From: Pedobacter polaris
GTDB taxonomy: Bacteria; Bacteroidota; Bacteroidia; Sphingobacteriales; Sphingobacteriaceae
DNA: 64,000 bases
Assembly: GCF_005116505.1 (NCBI RefSeq)
Contig: NZ_SWBR01000001.1
Coordinates: forward strand, 1,178,001-1,242,000
Direction: 5' to 3'
Shown here: positions 44,609 through 53,498 of the stretch, piece by piece
How the letters are laid out: each line of letters begins with the position of its first letter
Numbering within the stretch: the first letter of the stretch is position 1
Notes under the pieces: generated by a model
Told to the model about the DNA's origin: nothing
Database searches by the model: none
What the model saw: only the letters and a program-made list of their open reading frames with translations
Translations under genes and position numbers: made by a program

Positions 44609-45853
44609 ATGAAAAAAATAATCATGCTTGCAACTTATTTTCCTCCTGCAGGTGGTATCAGTACTTTTCGAATTACTAAATTCGTTAAATTTCTGCCAAA
44701 ATTTGATTGTGAACCCGTTGTACTTACGGTAAATGAAATGTCTTATAAAGAGAGTAATTTTTTAATAGATACTAGCTTACTTAAAGATGTTCCTAAGGAT
44801 TTAACTATCTATAGAACTAATATAGGAGGTAAAGCTTTTATGCTGAAAGGTTTACTCAATGGTTTGCCAACAAGATGGTTACGCCCATTATTTACAACCA
44901 TTGGGTCAATTATAAAAAAAGAAAAGCCAGCACTTTTATTTGCAACAGGTGATCCATTTTTTCCATTGCTTGTTGCTCCTTTTGCAAAGCGATTTTACGG
45001 TTTAAAATATGTAATCGATTTACGCGATCCATGGAAATTAGCTGTGATCGATAATCCTCTAAAAGGTATAAAGGGGAAGATTTTTGGTCCCTTAAACAAT
45101 TTTTTAGAGCCTATTGTACTAAATGGAGCATCAAAGGTTATTGTGGTTTCAGAAAAAATGGCGCAAGATTATAGAGTGGCTTATCCAAAGCGCTTGCCTG
45201 AAGATTTTATTGTTATACCAAATGGATACGACCCAGATGACTATGATCCAATTGTTCCAAAAAAATTCGATGATTTTACAATAGTTTATGCAGGGAAATT
45301 CTTATCTGGAAAGTCTTTCAGAAATCCCAGTTATTTTTTAAAGGCAATTAAAATATTAAAGGAAAGGGGTATAAACGTGGTATTTAAGTATGTCGGCGAG
45401 CTGAATGAAGAAGTTTCCAAAATTGCCGAGGAAGCTGGAGTAATAGATCATTTTGAAGGTGTTGGCTATATGTCGTACCTTGATACTATTGCACATATGA
45501 AAGGTTCAGACTTGCTATTATTAATTGGTAGTGGACAAGAGACGGAGCAAACAGGGAAAATTTTTGACTATCTTGGCAGTAAAAGGCCAATCTTAGCTCT
45601 AGCTGCTAAAAAGGGCGGCATTGCAGATGTAGTAAATGGAATTGACCAAATTACTTTGATAGAGAACAAAGAACCAGAGAAGATTGCAGATGCAATTGAA
45701 ATGATATACACTAAAAGAAGTAATAAGCCTGTAGAAAGAACTAATATTTCTAAATACCTTAGAGAAAGCCTTACAAGTGAATTAGTTAAAGTATTCGAAA
45801 ATGTAATTGAGAATACCGGTAAAAGTAGGCCTGAAGAGGTAACAAATAATTGA
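44609..45853 (+). CDS. GT4-family glycosyltransferase
   Basis: A 414-residue GT-B glycosyltransferase. The N-terminal loop is 'MLATYFPPAGGISTFRI', 'VIDLRDPWKLAVIDN' is a family 4 segment, and the C-terminal donor domain has 'IPNGYDPDDYD', 'VYAGKFLSG' and 'SGQETEQTGKIFDYLGSKRP' with the Glu residue of the EX7E-type site in that last block. It probably adds one of the sugars to the lipid-linked unit; the position after wbpG recalls WbpH of Pseudomonas. Donor and acceptor are not predictable by eye. Confidence 0.85.
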   Translation: MKKIIMLATYFPPAGGISTFRITKFVKFLPKFDCEPVVLTVNEMSYKESNFLIDTSLLKDVPKDLTIYRTNIGGKAFMLKGLLNGLPTRWLRPLFTTIGSIIKKEKPALLFATGDPFFPLLVAPFAKRFYGLKYVIDLRDPWKLAVIDNPLKGIKGKIFGPLNNFLEPIVLNGASKVIVVSEKMAQDYRVAYPKRLPEDFIVIPNGYDPDDYDPIVPKKFDDFTIVYAGKFLSGKSFRNPSYFLKAIKILKERGINVVFKYVGELNEEVSKIAEEAGVIDHFEGVGYMSYLDTIAHMKGSDLLLLIGSGQETEQTGKIFDYLGSKRPILALAAKKGGIADVVNGIDQITLIENKEPEKIADAIEMIYTKRSNKPVERTNISKYLRESLTSELVKVFENVIENTGKSRPEEVTNN

Positions 45854-45874
45854 TGTTTAAAGGGAAATATAATA

Positions 45875-46465
45875 ATGAGATTTATTTTTAAAGCAGTTAA
45901 AAACACTTATATTTCAATTATTACAATTCTAGCGCTTCCATTTGCATTGGTTTTTTTAATAATGGGTAGGTTGGCTATTTATGCAGGTGCGTATTCAGAG
46001 GTATCTATTATAGTTTCAAAAATACCATTTCTATTTGGGCAAATAGTTCGTTATTATTATTATAAGGCAACTCTGCAGAAGTTAGGGAAGAACGTTACGT
46101 TTAAGTATGGTAGTTTCTGTCAATATCCTTCGGCAAGAATTGGAAATCGCGTTCTAATAGGGTATTATAATGCGATTGGAGAGGTTGAAATAGGAGATGA
46201 TGTTGTAATTGGTGGATTTGTAAACTTTATAAGTGGAACGACTCAACATTCATTTGAAGACCAAACACAAACAATTAGTAATCAAAAAGCTTTAGGAAGG
46301 TCTATGATTACAATAGGGTCTGATATTTGGATAGGGAGTAATGCGGTAATAGCATCAAGTATTGGAAACAGATGTGTTATAGGTGCAGGAAGTGTTTTAG
46401 TTAAACCTGCTGAAGATCAAAGTGTCTATGCTGGAAATCCAGCAAAGTTGATTAAGAAAATATAA
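45875..46465 (+). CDS. LbetaH-type acyltransferase (second extra copy)
   Basis: A 196-residue protein with an N-terminal membrane-like helix (about residues 11-33, 'ISIITILALPFALVFLI') and a C-terminal hexapeptide-repeat domain: 'VTFKYGSFCQYPSARIG', 'VEIGDDVVIGGFVNFISG', 'ITIGSDIWIGSNAVIASS' and the ending 'VYAGNPAKLIKKI'. The fold is that of sugar O-acetyltransferases, here probably membrane-attached. It immediately precedes the polymerase gene with no gap. The substrate is unknown, and it may decorate the repeat unit. Confidence 0.78.
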   Translation: MRFIFKAVKNTYISIITILALPFALVFLIMGRLAIYAGAYSEVSIIVSKIPFLFGQIVRYYYYKATLQKLGKNVTFKYGSFCQYPSARIGNRVLIGYYNAIGEVEIGDDVVIGGFVNFISGTTQHSFEDQTQTISNQKALGRSMITIGSDIWIGSNAVIASSIGNRCVIGAGSVLVKPAEDQSVYAGNPAKLIKKI

Positions 46466-47551
46466 ATGTTTTTTAGATTTATTTTAGTTAATATATTTTC
46501 ATTCATTAAAAGATTTTTTGCTTTTAATGCCACCATATATAATACTATTGTTTTTATTCCTCTTCTTACGGTATTAACAATAAGGATTTCGAAAAAAGCA
46601 TTATTTTTTGTGTTCTTTTTTTCAATATTGCTTTTAATTACGGGGAACATTGATGCGTATGGTAAGTTTATTATGTATTTTCTTCTTCTTTTAGCAATTC
46701 CTATGTTTAAACAGACAAGTTTTGAGGGATTACTGAACAAATCATTTTATTTTTTTATATTGGTTTCATTGTATGGCATTTCTCAGAAACTTTTCGGGTA
46801 TTCTTCAGTTGAAATAAATTGGATTCAGTCGGGGCTTAGTTTTGCAGATGAAAGGGAGTTTATCTCTAATGATATAAGACCTTTTTCAACATTTGCAAGT
46901 ATGCCAGAGTTTACCTTTTTTATAGCGATATATTTATATCATTTCTCAGTTCAAAAAAAGAAATTATTAATACTTTTTTCCTTCATGATGCTCTATTTGG
47001 CCGGTTCTAGGGGTGTATTCATTTCTACTTTAGTAGCGTATTTTTTTGTATTTATCTGGGGTAAAAGTAATAGAAAATATCTCATCTTATCATTTTTTAC
47101 ATCACTATTGTTATTTCTATTTCTAGTATTTATTTTCCCAATTTTTTTTAGTTCAGACCAAGCAAGTTCACGCATGCTTGCTTATGGAACATTTAATGGT
47201 AGGGTTGAATTCTTAGATAAGGTATTGTCTAATGGATCAATATCAAATCTCTTTACAGGATTAGATTTAACAGTGTTGGATTTAGAAAATACTTTTGATA
47301 ATTTATATTTTATGCTAATAGCCCATTTCGGCATTTTTGGTGCTATCTATTTCTTATACTTCTTTTTAAAACAAAAAATAAATAGAAAGAATTTTTATTT
47401 TCTGACCATTTTTCTTGGATATGGTTTTTATGCTGATATGGTATTTAGCTATTATCTTATGTTTTTAGTCTTTTTTGCTGTTTATTCTTATAGTGATTTG
47501 ATAAATGAGGATAATAATATTAATAAAACTTTAGATACAATTTCCAATTAA
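46466..47551 (+). CDS. wzy: Wzy-like O-antigen polymerase
   Basis: A 361-residue integral membrane protein with about ten hydrophobic helices and a larger periplasmic loop in the second half ('FNGRVEFLDKVLSNGSI'). These are the usual marks of Wzy, a family with very low sequence conservation. It starts on the base after the stop of the acyltransferase gene and lies among glycosyltransferases. It should polymerise the flipped repeat units in the periplasm. The DNA is the most AT-rich of the region, as is common for wzy genes. The call rests on topology and context. Confidence 0.78.
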   Translation: MFFRFILVNIFSFIKRFFAFNATIYNTIVFIPLLTVLTIRISKKALFFVFFFSILLLITGNIDAYGKFIMYFLLLLAIPMFKQTSFEGLLNKSFYFFILVSLYGISQKLFGYSSVEINWIQSGLSFADEREFISNDIRPFSTFASMPEFTFFIAIYLYHFSVQKKKLLILFSFMMLYLAGSRGVFISTLVAYFFVFIWGKSNRKYLILSFFTSLLLFLFLVFIFPIFFSSDQASSRMLAYGTFNGRVEFLDKVLSNGSISNLFTGLDLTVLDLENTFDNLYFMLIAHFGIFGAIYFLYFFLKQKINRKNFYFLTIFLGYGFYADMVFSYYLMFLVFFAVYSYSDLINEDNNINKTLDTISN

Positions 47552-47556
47552 AAAAT

Positions 47557-48669
47557 ATGCAGAGAAAAAAGAGAATTCTAGTACTTGGGCAAACCCCACC
47601 TCCATACGGAGGTCAAGCTTTGATGCTTCAAACACTTTTAAATGGAGAATATAAAAATGCTGATTTATTTCATGTGAGATTAGAATTTTCAAGAGATTTT
47701 GACGACATGGGAAGTTTCAAGTTATATAAATTTTGGAGTTTGTTTAAAGCTATTGTTTTAACTTGGGTATATAGATTTTATTATGGGGCTAACATTCTTT
47801 ACTATGGTCCGGCTGGACCAAATAAATTGGGGATGTACAGAGATATTTTATTATTAGCACCTATTAGATTCATTTTTAAGAAAACAATTATTCATACACA
47901 TGCTGGAGGATCTAGTAGACTTTATCAAGACCTTAATCCAATTGCAAAACTAATTTATAGAATAGCATTCTTTAAGCCGGATGTTCTAATTACATTAACA
48001 GGATATAGTCACGGAGATGAGGTTGTTATGAAAGCAAAAGAACTTTTTGTTGTGCCAAATGGCATAAAGGATGAATATCCATTATATGTAGAGAAATTTG
48101 GCAATCAAAGAAATCAAAAGCTTAACTTGGTATATGTTGGGGCTATGTATGAAGAAAGAGGAATAATTGAGCTAGTAGAGGCTGTACATTTATTAAAACA
48201 AAAAAATATTGATTTTTGTCTTCAATTGGTAGGTATATTTATTGATACATCATTCAAAGAACAGATCGATTTGCTTATTAAAAATTATGGATTAGATAGC
48301 GACATTATCTTTTTAGGCACTAAGATTAATGAGGAAAAGTGGAAAATTTTTTCAGAAGCAGATATTTTTTGTTTTCCTACACGTGTTCCATCAGAAACAT
48401 TTGGGATTGTTTTGATAGAAGCTATGCAATTTAAAGTCCCAATTATTGCAGCAAGATGGAATGGAATTCCTTTTGTAGTGGATGACCAAAAAAATGGTTT
48501 ATTAGTAAATCCAAATGACGCTACAGATTTAGCAGCAAAATTGGAGTTATTAATTAATAATGAAGCTTTAAGAATAGAAATTGGTAATAATGGAAGGAAA
48601 AAATTCGAAGAGAATTACTCAATTGATACCTTCTTAAAAAATATGGATAGCGTTTTTAGCAAAGTATAA
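47557..48669 (+). CDS. GT4-family glycosyltransferase
   Basis: A 370-residue GT-B enzyme. 'VLGQTPPPYGGQALMLQTL' is the glycine-rich N-terminal loop. 'VPNGIKDEYP' and 'LVYVGAMYEERGIIELVEA' start the C-terminal domain, and the donor site is in 'FPTRVPSETFGIVLIEAMQF', which holds the EX7E motif of GT4 retaining enzymes. It probably transfers one sugar of the repeat unit. The gene is 5 bp from wzy upstream and 5 bp from an SDR gene downstream, so it belongs to the same operon. The donor is not predictable by eye. Confidence 0.88.
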   Translation: MQRKKRILVLGQTPPPYGGQALMLQTLLNGEYKNADLFHVRLEFSRDFDDMGSFKLYKFWSLFKAIVLTWVYRFYYGANILYYGPAGPNKLGMYRDILLLAPIRFIFKKTIIHTHAGGSSRLYQDLNPIAKLIYRIAFFKPDVLITLTGYSHGDEVVMKAKELFVVPNGIKDEYPLYVEKFGNQRNQKLNLVYVGAMYEERGIIELVEAVHLLKQKNIDFCLQLVGIFIDTSFKEQIDLLIKNYGLDSDIIFLGTKINEEKWKIFSEADIFCFPTRVPSETFGIVLIEAMQFKVPIIAARWNGIPFVVDDQKNGLLVNPNDATDLAAKLELLINNEALRIEIGNNGRKKFEENYSIDTFLKNMDSVFSKV

Positions 48670-48674
48670 AGAAT

Positions 48675-49673
48675 ATGAAACTATTAATAACTGGGGGTTC
48701 TGGATTTATCGGAACTAATCTACTTGAATTATTGCTTGTAAATAATGTAGATAATTTTATAAATGTTGATAAGCAAAAACCACTAGATGATGCACATAGT
48801 AAATTTTGGGTTGATTGTAATATACTAGATAAAAAAAAATTATTAGAAGTATTTACTGCTTTTGAACCTACACACGTAGTGCACCTTGCCGCAAAAACAG
48901 ATACTGCTAGTGATAAGCTAGAAGACTATAATGAAAATACTGATGGTACTGCAAACCTAATTGAAGCAATTGAAAAAACCCATACAGTAGTACATGTGGT
49001 TATTACATCAACACAGTATGTTTATAAGTCAAAAGAAAATCCATTGCCAAGAAGTGACAAGGATTACATCCCACATACAACCTACGGCATTAGTAAAAAG
49101 ATAACAGAAGAGCTAACCCATAATTCAAAAATGAAAGCTGCATGGACAGTAATTCGACCAACAAATGTATGGGGTCCCTGGAATATGCGTTATCCAAATG
49201 AACTTTTGAAAATCGTTGATAAAGGGTGGTACTTTCATCCAGGAAAAACAAATCCCGTTAAGTCATATGCGTATGTTAAAAATGTTGTTCATCAGATATT
49301 TCAAATTTTACAATCGGATATTTCAGATGTAAATCATCAAACTTATTATGTTGGTGATGAACCAATGAAATCTCTTCAATGGATTAATTCATTTTCTAGA
49401 GAATTAACAGGTAAAACAGTAAAGTCATTTCCAATTTTTATTTTACACTCAGTTTCATTTGTAGGAGATATACTTAGAAAGATAAAAATACCCTTTCCAT
49501 TACACTCAGAAAGATTTAACAATATGTTGGATAACTATGAAACTCCTATGAAAAAAACAATTGATGCTTTTGGATTGTCAAATCCAAATCTTGATGAAAA
49601 TGTGAAGGAAACAATAGATTGGCTAAAAAATAAAGGTAAACCGAATTTTGAGTATTGGAAAAATAAATACTGA
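48675..49673 (+). CDS. NAD(P)-dependent epimerase/dehydratase (extended SDR)
   Basis: A 332-residue extended SDR. 'ITGGSGFIGTNLLELLL' is the Gly-rich cofactor loop, 'HLAAKTDTASDKLEDY' follows the third strand, and 'TTYGISKKITEEL' holds the catalytic Tyr-x3-Lys. 'RPTNVWGPWN' is the substrate-side loop. The family cannot be assigned to one reaction by eye; candidate roles are 4-reduction or epimerisation of a nucleotide sugar used by the nearby transferases. It lies 5 bp after the GT4 gene and 29 bp before the WecG/TagA gene. Confidence 0.82.
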   Translation: MKLLITGGSGFIGTNLLELLLVNNVDNFINVDKQKPLDDAHSKFWVDCNILDKKKLLEVFTAFEPTHVVHLAAKTDTASDKLEDYNENTDGTANLIEAIEKTHTVVHVVITSTQYVYKSKENPLPRSDKDYIPHTTYGISKKITEELTHNSKMKAAWTVIRPTNVWGPWNMRYPNELLKIVDKGWYFHPGKTNPVKSYAYVKNVVHQIFQILQSDISDVNHQTYYVGDEPMKSLQWINSFSRELTGKTVKSFPIFILHSVSFVGDILRKIKIPFPLHSERFNNMLDNYETPMKKTIDAFGLSNPNLDENVKETIDWLKNKGKPNFEYWKNKY

Positions 49674-49702
49674 CCTTACTTTACAATTAATAAAAATAAT
49701 TA

Positions 49703-50443
49703 ATGCAAGAATATTTCAATGTTTCACTCGAATTTGATCATGAGGTTTTTAAACATACGATTGAAAAAAATATAGAAAATAACGGAAAAGGTTATGTGTG
49801 TGTTGTGGATGCTAATGTTTTAACAATAGCTCAAAAAAATACAAAATTTCGTAAAGTACTTAACAATTCGATGGTTAATACCTGTGATGGAAGTTCTATT
49901 GCAATGTTAGCCGGTATAATTTATAAACAGAATTACAGGGCATTAAATGGACCGACACTATTTGCTCATTATATCGAGAAAAAATATAGTCAGCTTTTAT
50001 TGGGAAGTAATGAAGAAACATCAAATAAGATCAAAGAAATTTTAGAGAAGAAAGGCATTGATAACCGCCATTTGTCTGTAATGCCATTACCTTTTAAAGC
50101 AGTGGAAGAATTTGACTATGTTGAGATATCAAAATATATAAACGGTATAAAACCTCAAATTATATGGGTTTCATTAGGTGCACCAAAACAAGAAGTGTTC
50201 ATGTCTAACCTATTACCATATTTAGATAAGGGAATAATGTTTGGGATTGGTGCCGCTTTTAATTTTTACATCGGGAATATAGCTTTACCTGATGCTAAAA
50301 TTGGAGCTCTTAAGTTTATATGGGTAAGCCGAATTTTTAGTGAACCAATGAAACAATTGCCTAGAATTTTACCTTACATTAAGGTTATCCCCAAATTATT
50401 TTTTCAGGAAAAAAGAAAGTTAAGAAACCAATTAAAGAAATAA
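49703..50443 (+). CDS. WecG/TagA/CpsF-family glycosyltransferase
   Basis: A 246-residue transferase of the GT26 family. 'YVCVVDANVLTIAQKNTKF', 'NTCDGSSIAMLAG' and 'RALNGPTLFAHYIE' are its N-terminal hallmarks, then 'IWVSLGAPKQEVFMSNLLP' and 'MFGIGAAFNFYIGN'. WecG moves N-acetylmannosaminuronic acid onto lipid-linked GlcNAc, and TagA moves N-acetylmannosamine. Since this locus makes a ManNAc-type uronic acid, this is the best candidate for its transfer to the lipid-linked acceptor. That inference is from family and context. Confidence 0.9.
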   Translation: MQEYFNVSLEFDHEVFKHTIEKNIENNGKGYVCVVDANVLTIAQKNTKFRKVLNNSMVNTCDGSSIAMLAGIIYKQNYRALNGPTLFAHYIEKKYSQLLLGSNEETSNKIKEILEKKGIDNRHLSVMPLPFKAVEEFDYVEISKYINGIKPQIIWVSLGAPKQEVFMSNLLPYLDKGIMFGIGAAFNFYIGNIALPDAKIGALKFIWVSRIFSEPMKQLPRILPYIKVIPKLFFQEKRKLRNQLKK

Positions 50444-50447
50444 CATT

Positions 50448-51353
50448 TTGAGAAAAATATTTATTACTGGCTCTAATGGTTTTGTAGGTTTAAATTTAAA
50501 TAAATATTTAAATAAGATACACGGTATACAGCTTGAGAATGTTAGCAGAAATAATTTAAGTAATCTTGATAATAATTATTTTTCGAATGGTGATGCAATT
50601 GTACATTTAGCTGGTAAAGCTCATGATTTAAAAAAAAATTCAAACCCCGAGGAGTACTATCAAGTAAATTTTGAATTGACTACAAAACTATATGATGCTT
50701 TTTTAAAGTCTGATTCCACGAAATTTATATTCGTAAGTTCAGTAAAAGCAGCTGCAGATTCTGTTGATGGAATTTTAACGGAAGAGGCGATTCCTACGCC
50801 ATTAACTGATTATGGGAAATCGAAGCTAATGGCAGAGCGTTATATCCAAGAACAGCCATTACCACTGGGTAAATCATATTATATTTTACGTCCTTGTATG
50901 ATCCATGGGCCTGGAAATAAGGGAAATTTAAACTTATTATATAAATTTGTGCAAAAAGGCATACCATATCCATTAGCAGCATTCGAAAATAAACGTTCAT
51001 TTTTGAGCATAGAAAATTTATGTTTTGTTATTGCCTCTCTTCTAGATAAAAAAATTCCATCTGGTATATATCACATAGCTGATGACGAAGCTTTATCTAC
51101 AAATGAAGTTGTAAAAATTCTTGCCAGTTCATTAGCTAAAAAACCAAAATTATGGGCAATTCCTTCAAATTTGATCTATGGGTTATCAAAAATAGGCGAT
51201 ATATTAAGGTTGCCATTAAATACCGAAAGATTAAATAAATTAACAGAAAATTACATTGTCAGCAATACAAAAATAAAAGAAGCATTAAACTTATCTTTGC
51301 CAATCACAACAAAGGATGGATTGCTCATTACGGCAAATTCATTTAAAAATTAG
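50448..51353 (+). CDS. SDR-family nucleotide-sugar reductase, WbpV-like, TTG start
   Basis: A 301-residue SDR. The reading frame has no ATG between an in-frame TAA at 50433 and the Rossmann loop, so TTG at 50448 is the likely start: '[17 protein letters not shown]' begins right there. '[10 protein letters not shown]', '[12 protein letters not shown]' and '[15 protein letters not shown]' (Tyr-x3-Lys) are typical of WbpV- or FnlB-like 4-reductases, which reduce UDP-4-keto-6-deoxy-HexNAc to UDP-QuiNAc or UDP-FucNAc. The WbpM-like dehydratase at 55819 would supply the substrate. The exact stereochemistry is not predictable. Confidence 0.78.
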   Translation: MRKIFITGSNGFVGLNLNKYLNKIHGIQLENVSRNNLSNLDNNYFSNGDAIVHLAGKAHDLKKNSNPEEYYQVNFELTTKLYDAFLKSDSTKFIFVSSVKAAADSVDGILTEEAIPTPLTDYGKSKLMAERYIQEQPLPLGKSYYILRPCMIHGPGNKGNLNLLYKFVQKGIPYPLAAFENKRSFLSIENLCFVIASLLDKKIPSGIYHIADDEALSTNEVVKILASSLAKKPKLWAIPSNLIYGLSKIGDILRLPLNTERLNKLTENYIVSNTKIKEALNLSLPITTKDGLLITANSFKN

Positions 51354-51378
51354 TAATTCTAGTTGCTATAACATAAAT

Positions 51379-52506
51379 ATGAAAAAAGCATTAATCACTG
51401 GTATAACAGGGCAAGATGGAGCCTACCTCGCAGATTTATTATTGAAAAAAGGATATGAAGTTCACGGTATTAAACGTAGAAGTTCATTGTTCAATACTGA
51501 TCGTATTGATCATTTATATCAAGATCCACATGAGAGTAATGTGCGCTTTAAATTGCATTATGGCGATTTAACCGACTCTACTAATCTTATTCGAATAGTA
51601 CAGGAAGTACAACCAGATGAAATCTATAATTTGGGCGCAATGAGTCATGTAAAAGTCTCGTTTGATTCGCCAGAATATGTTGCTAATGTAGATGGTATTG
51701 GTACCCTAAGGATATTGGAGGCAGTTAGAATCTTAGGTTTAGAAAATAAAACAAGAGTTTATCAGGCATCAACTTCTGAATTGTATGGTGGTATGCCAGA
51801 AAATAAAAATGATAAAGGATTCTATGATGAAAATTCACCATTTTACCCTCGCTCACCATACGGTGTAGCAAAGATATACGGTTTTTGGATCACTAAAAAC
51901 TATCGCGAAGCTTATGGGATTTTTGCTTGTAATGGGATTTTGTTTAATCATGAGAGTCCTCTTAGAGGGGAAACTTTCGTAACCCGTAAAATTACCAGAG
52001 GAACTGCTAAAATTGCATTAGGTCTTCAAGATAAGCTTTATTTAGGTAATCTCAATGCGCTACGTGACTGGGGTCATGCGAAAGATTATGTGGAGGCCAT
52101 GTGGTTAATTTTACAACAAGATGTAGCCGAAGATTATGTGATTGCTACTGGTGTTACCACAACAGTAAGGGATTTTGTGATATTGTCATTTAAACATGTA
52201 GGAATAGAATTAACATTTAAAGGGGAAGGTGTTGAAGAGAAAGCTTATGTGGTATCCTGTTCAAATCCGGATTATCAAATGGAGATCGGGAAAGAAGTAG
52301 TAGCTGTTGATGCGACTTATTTCAGACCTACAGAAGTTGATTTGTTGATAGGTGACCCAACAAAATCAAAAACTAAATTAGGTTGGAAACCGCAATATGA
52401 TTTAGCTGGATTAGTTGAAGATATGATGTCTTCGGATGTTGATCATTTCAAAAAAGAATTAATGTTAAGGGCTGCTGGCTACAGTGTTAAAAATCAATTT
52501 GAGTAA
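51379..52506 (+). CDS. gmd: GDP-mannose 4,6-dehydratase, second copy
   Basis: A 375-residue Gmd. I use the ATG at 51379, since an earlier ATG at 51316 overlaps the previous gene and adds 21 unlikely residues. '[18 protein letters not shown]', '[18 protein letters not shown]' and the catalytic '[10 protein letters not shown]' are as in the copy at 28335. This copy keeps the usual loop '[17 protein letters not shown]' after 'STSELY'. It is followed by fcl and manC, so it is the obvious enzyme for GDP-L-fucose. A 56-bp gap with a dispersed repeat separates it from fcl. Confidence 0.94.
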   Translation: MKKALITGITGQDGAYLADLLLKKGYEVHGIKRRSSLFNTDRIDHLYQDPHESNVRFKLHYGDLTDSTNLIRIVQEVQPDEIYNLGAMSHVKVSFDSPEYVANVDGIGTLRILEAVRILGLENKTRVYQASTSELYGGMPENKNDKGFYDENSPFYPRSPYGVAKIYGFWITKNYREAYGIFACNGILFNHESPLRGETFVTRKITRGTAKIALGLQDKLYLGNLNALRDWGHAKDYVEAMWLILQQDVAEDYVIATGVTTTVRDFVILSFKHVGIELTFKGEGVEEKAYVVSCSNPDYQMEIGKEVVAVDATYFRPTEVDLLIGDPTKSKTKLGWKPQYDLAGLVEDMMSSDVDHFKKELMLRAAGYSVKNQFE

Positions 52507-52520
52507 AACTAGATACAGGA

Positions 52521-52553
52521 AGATGGCTTCATTATTCTTCCTCGCAATGACGA
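52521..52553 (-). repeat. Dispersed CGTCATTGCGAG-type repeat between gmd and fcl
   Basis: Read on the minus strand this starts CGTCATTGCGAGGAAG and ends AAGCCATCT. It resembles the copy at 9211-9250 in opposite orientation. It lies inside the operon, in the only larger gap of the fucose genes. Confidence 0.55.
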
Positions 52554-52562
52554 TCAAAAAAA

Positions 52563-53498
52563 ATGAACAAAACTGATAAAATATACATTGCAGGGCACAA
52601 AGGTATGGTGGGTTCTGCCATTATGCGAAATCTGAAGCAACATGGTTTCAACAATATCGTTACTAGAAGCTCTTCTCAACTCGATTTAAGAGACACGGTG
52701 GCTGTGGCTGATTTTTTTGCTGTGGAAAAACCAGATTATGTTTTCTTAGCTGCCGCTAAGGTGGGTGGCATCATAGCAAACAATACTTATCGCGCTGACT
52801 TCATATATGAGAATCTGATGATCCAAAACAATGTGATCCATCAAGCTTATTTGCAAAAGACTAAAAAACTGATGTTTTTGGGGTCAAGTTGTATTTATCC
52901 TAAGTTGGCGCCTCAACCTTTAAAAGAGGAATATTTGTTGACTGGTACATTAGAAGATACCAACGAACCCTATGCAATTGCAAAAATCGCTGGTATTAAA
53001 ATGTGTGATGCTTACAGGGCTCAATATGGCTGTAATTTCATCTCGGTAATGCCTACAAATTTATATGGGCCAAATGACAATTATGATTTAAATAATTCTC
53101 ATGTGCTACCTGCAATGCTCCGTAAATTTATTGTAGCAAAGCAGAATGGATATCCTTCAGTAATAATTTGGGGTACAGGTAAACCGCAAAGAGAATTTTT
53201 GCATGCTGATGATTTAGCAGATGCATGTGTCTTTTTAATGCATAATTATAATAATGCTGGTTTAGTAAACATCGGTTTGGGAGAGGATATTTCAATATTG
53301 GATTTAGCTAAATTAGTTAGAAAAATTGTAGGTTTTGAGGGAGAAATTCTAACAGACACAACTAAACCAGATGGTACCCCAAGAAAGTTAATGAGTGTGG
53401 ACAAACTTACATCTTTAGGTTGGAAAGCTACAATTACCTTAGAAGAAGGTATTACTAAAGTTTATAATGAAGTAAAAAATAATGACTGGAGCAAATAA
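52563..53498 (+). CDS. fcl: GDP-L-fucose synthase
   Basis: A 311-residue SDR that performs the epimerase and reductase steps from GDP-4-keto-6-deoxymannose to GDP-L-fucose. 'IYIAGHKGMVGSAIMRNL' binds NADPH at about residues 7-24, 'AAKVGGIIANNTYRADFIYE' is the Fcl hallmark, 'GSSCIYPKLAPQPL' holds the catalytic Cys, and 'NEPYAIAKIAGIKMC' holds Tyr-x3-Lys. 'PTNLYGPNDNYD' completes the substrate loop. It overlaps manC by 17 bp, so the two are translationally linked. Confidence 0.96.
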   Translation: MNKTDKIYIAGHKGMVGSAIMRNLKQHGFNNIVTRSSSQLDLRDTVAVADFFAVEKPDYVFLAAAKVGGIIANNTYRADFIYENLMIQNNVIHQAYLQKTKKLMFLGSSCIYPKLAPQPLKEEYLLTGTLEDTNEPYAIAKIAGIKMCDAYRAQYGCNFISVMPTNLYGPNDNYDLNNSHVLPAMLRKFIVAKQNGYPSVIIWGTGKPQREFLHADDLADACVFLMHNYNNAGLVNIGLGEDISILDLAKLVRKIVGFEGEILTDTTKPDGTPRKLMSVDKLTSLGWKATITLEEGITKVYNEVKNNDWSK

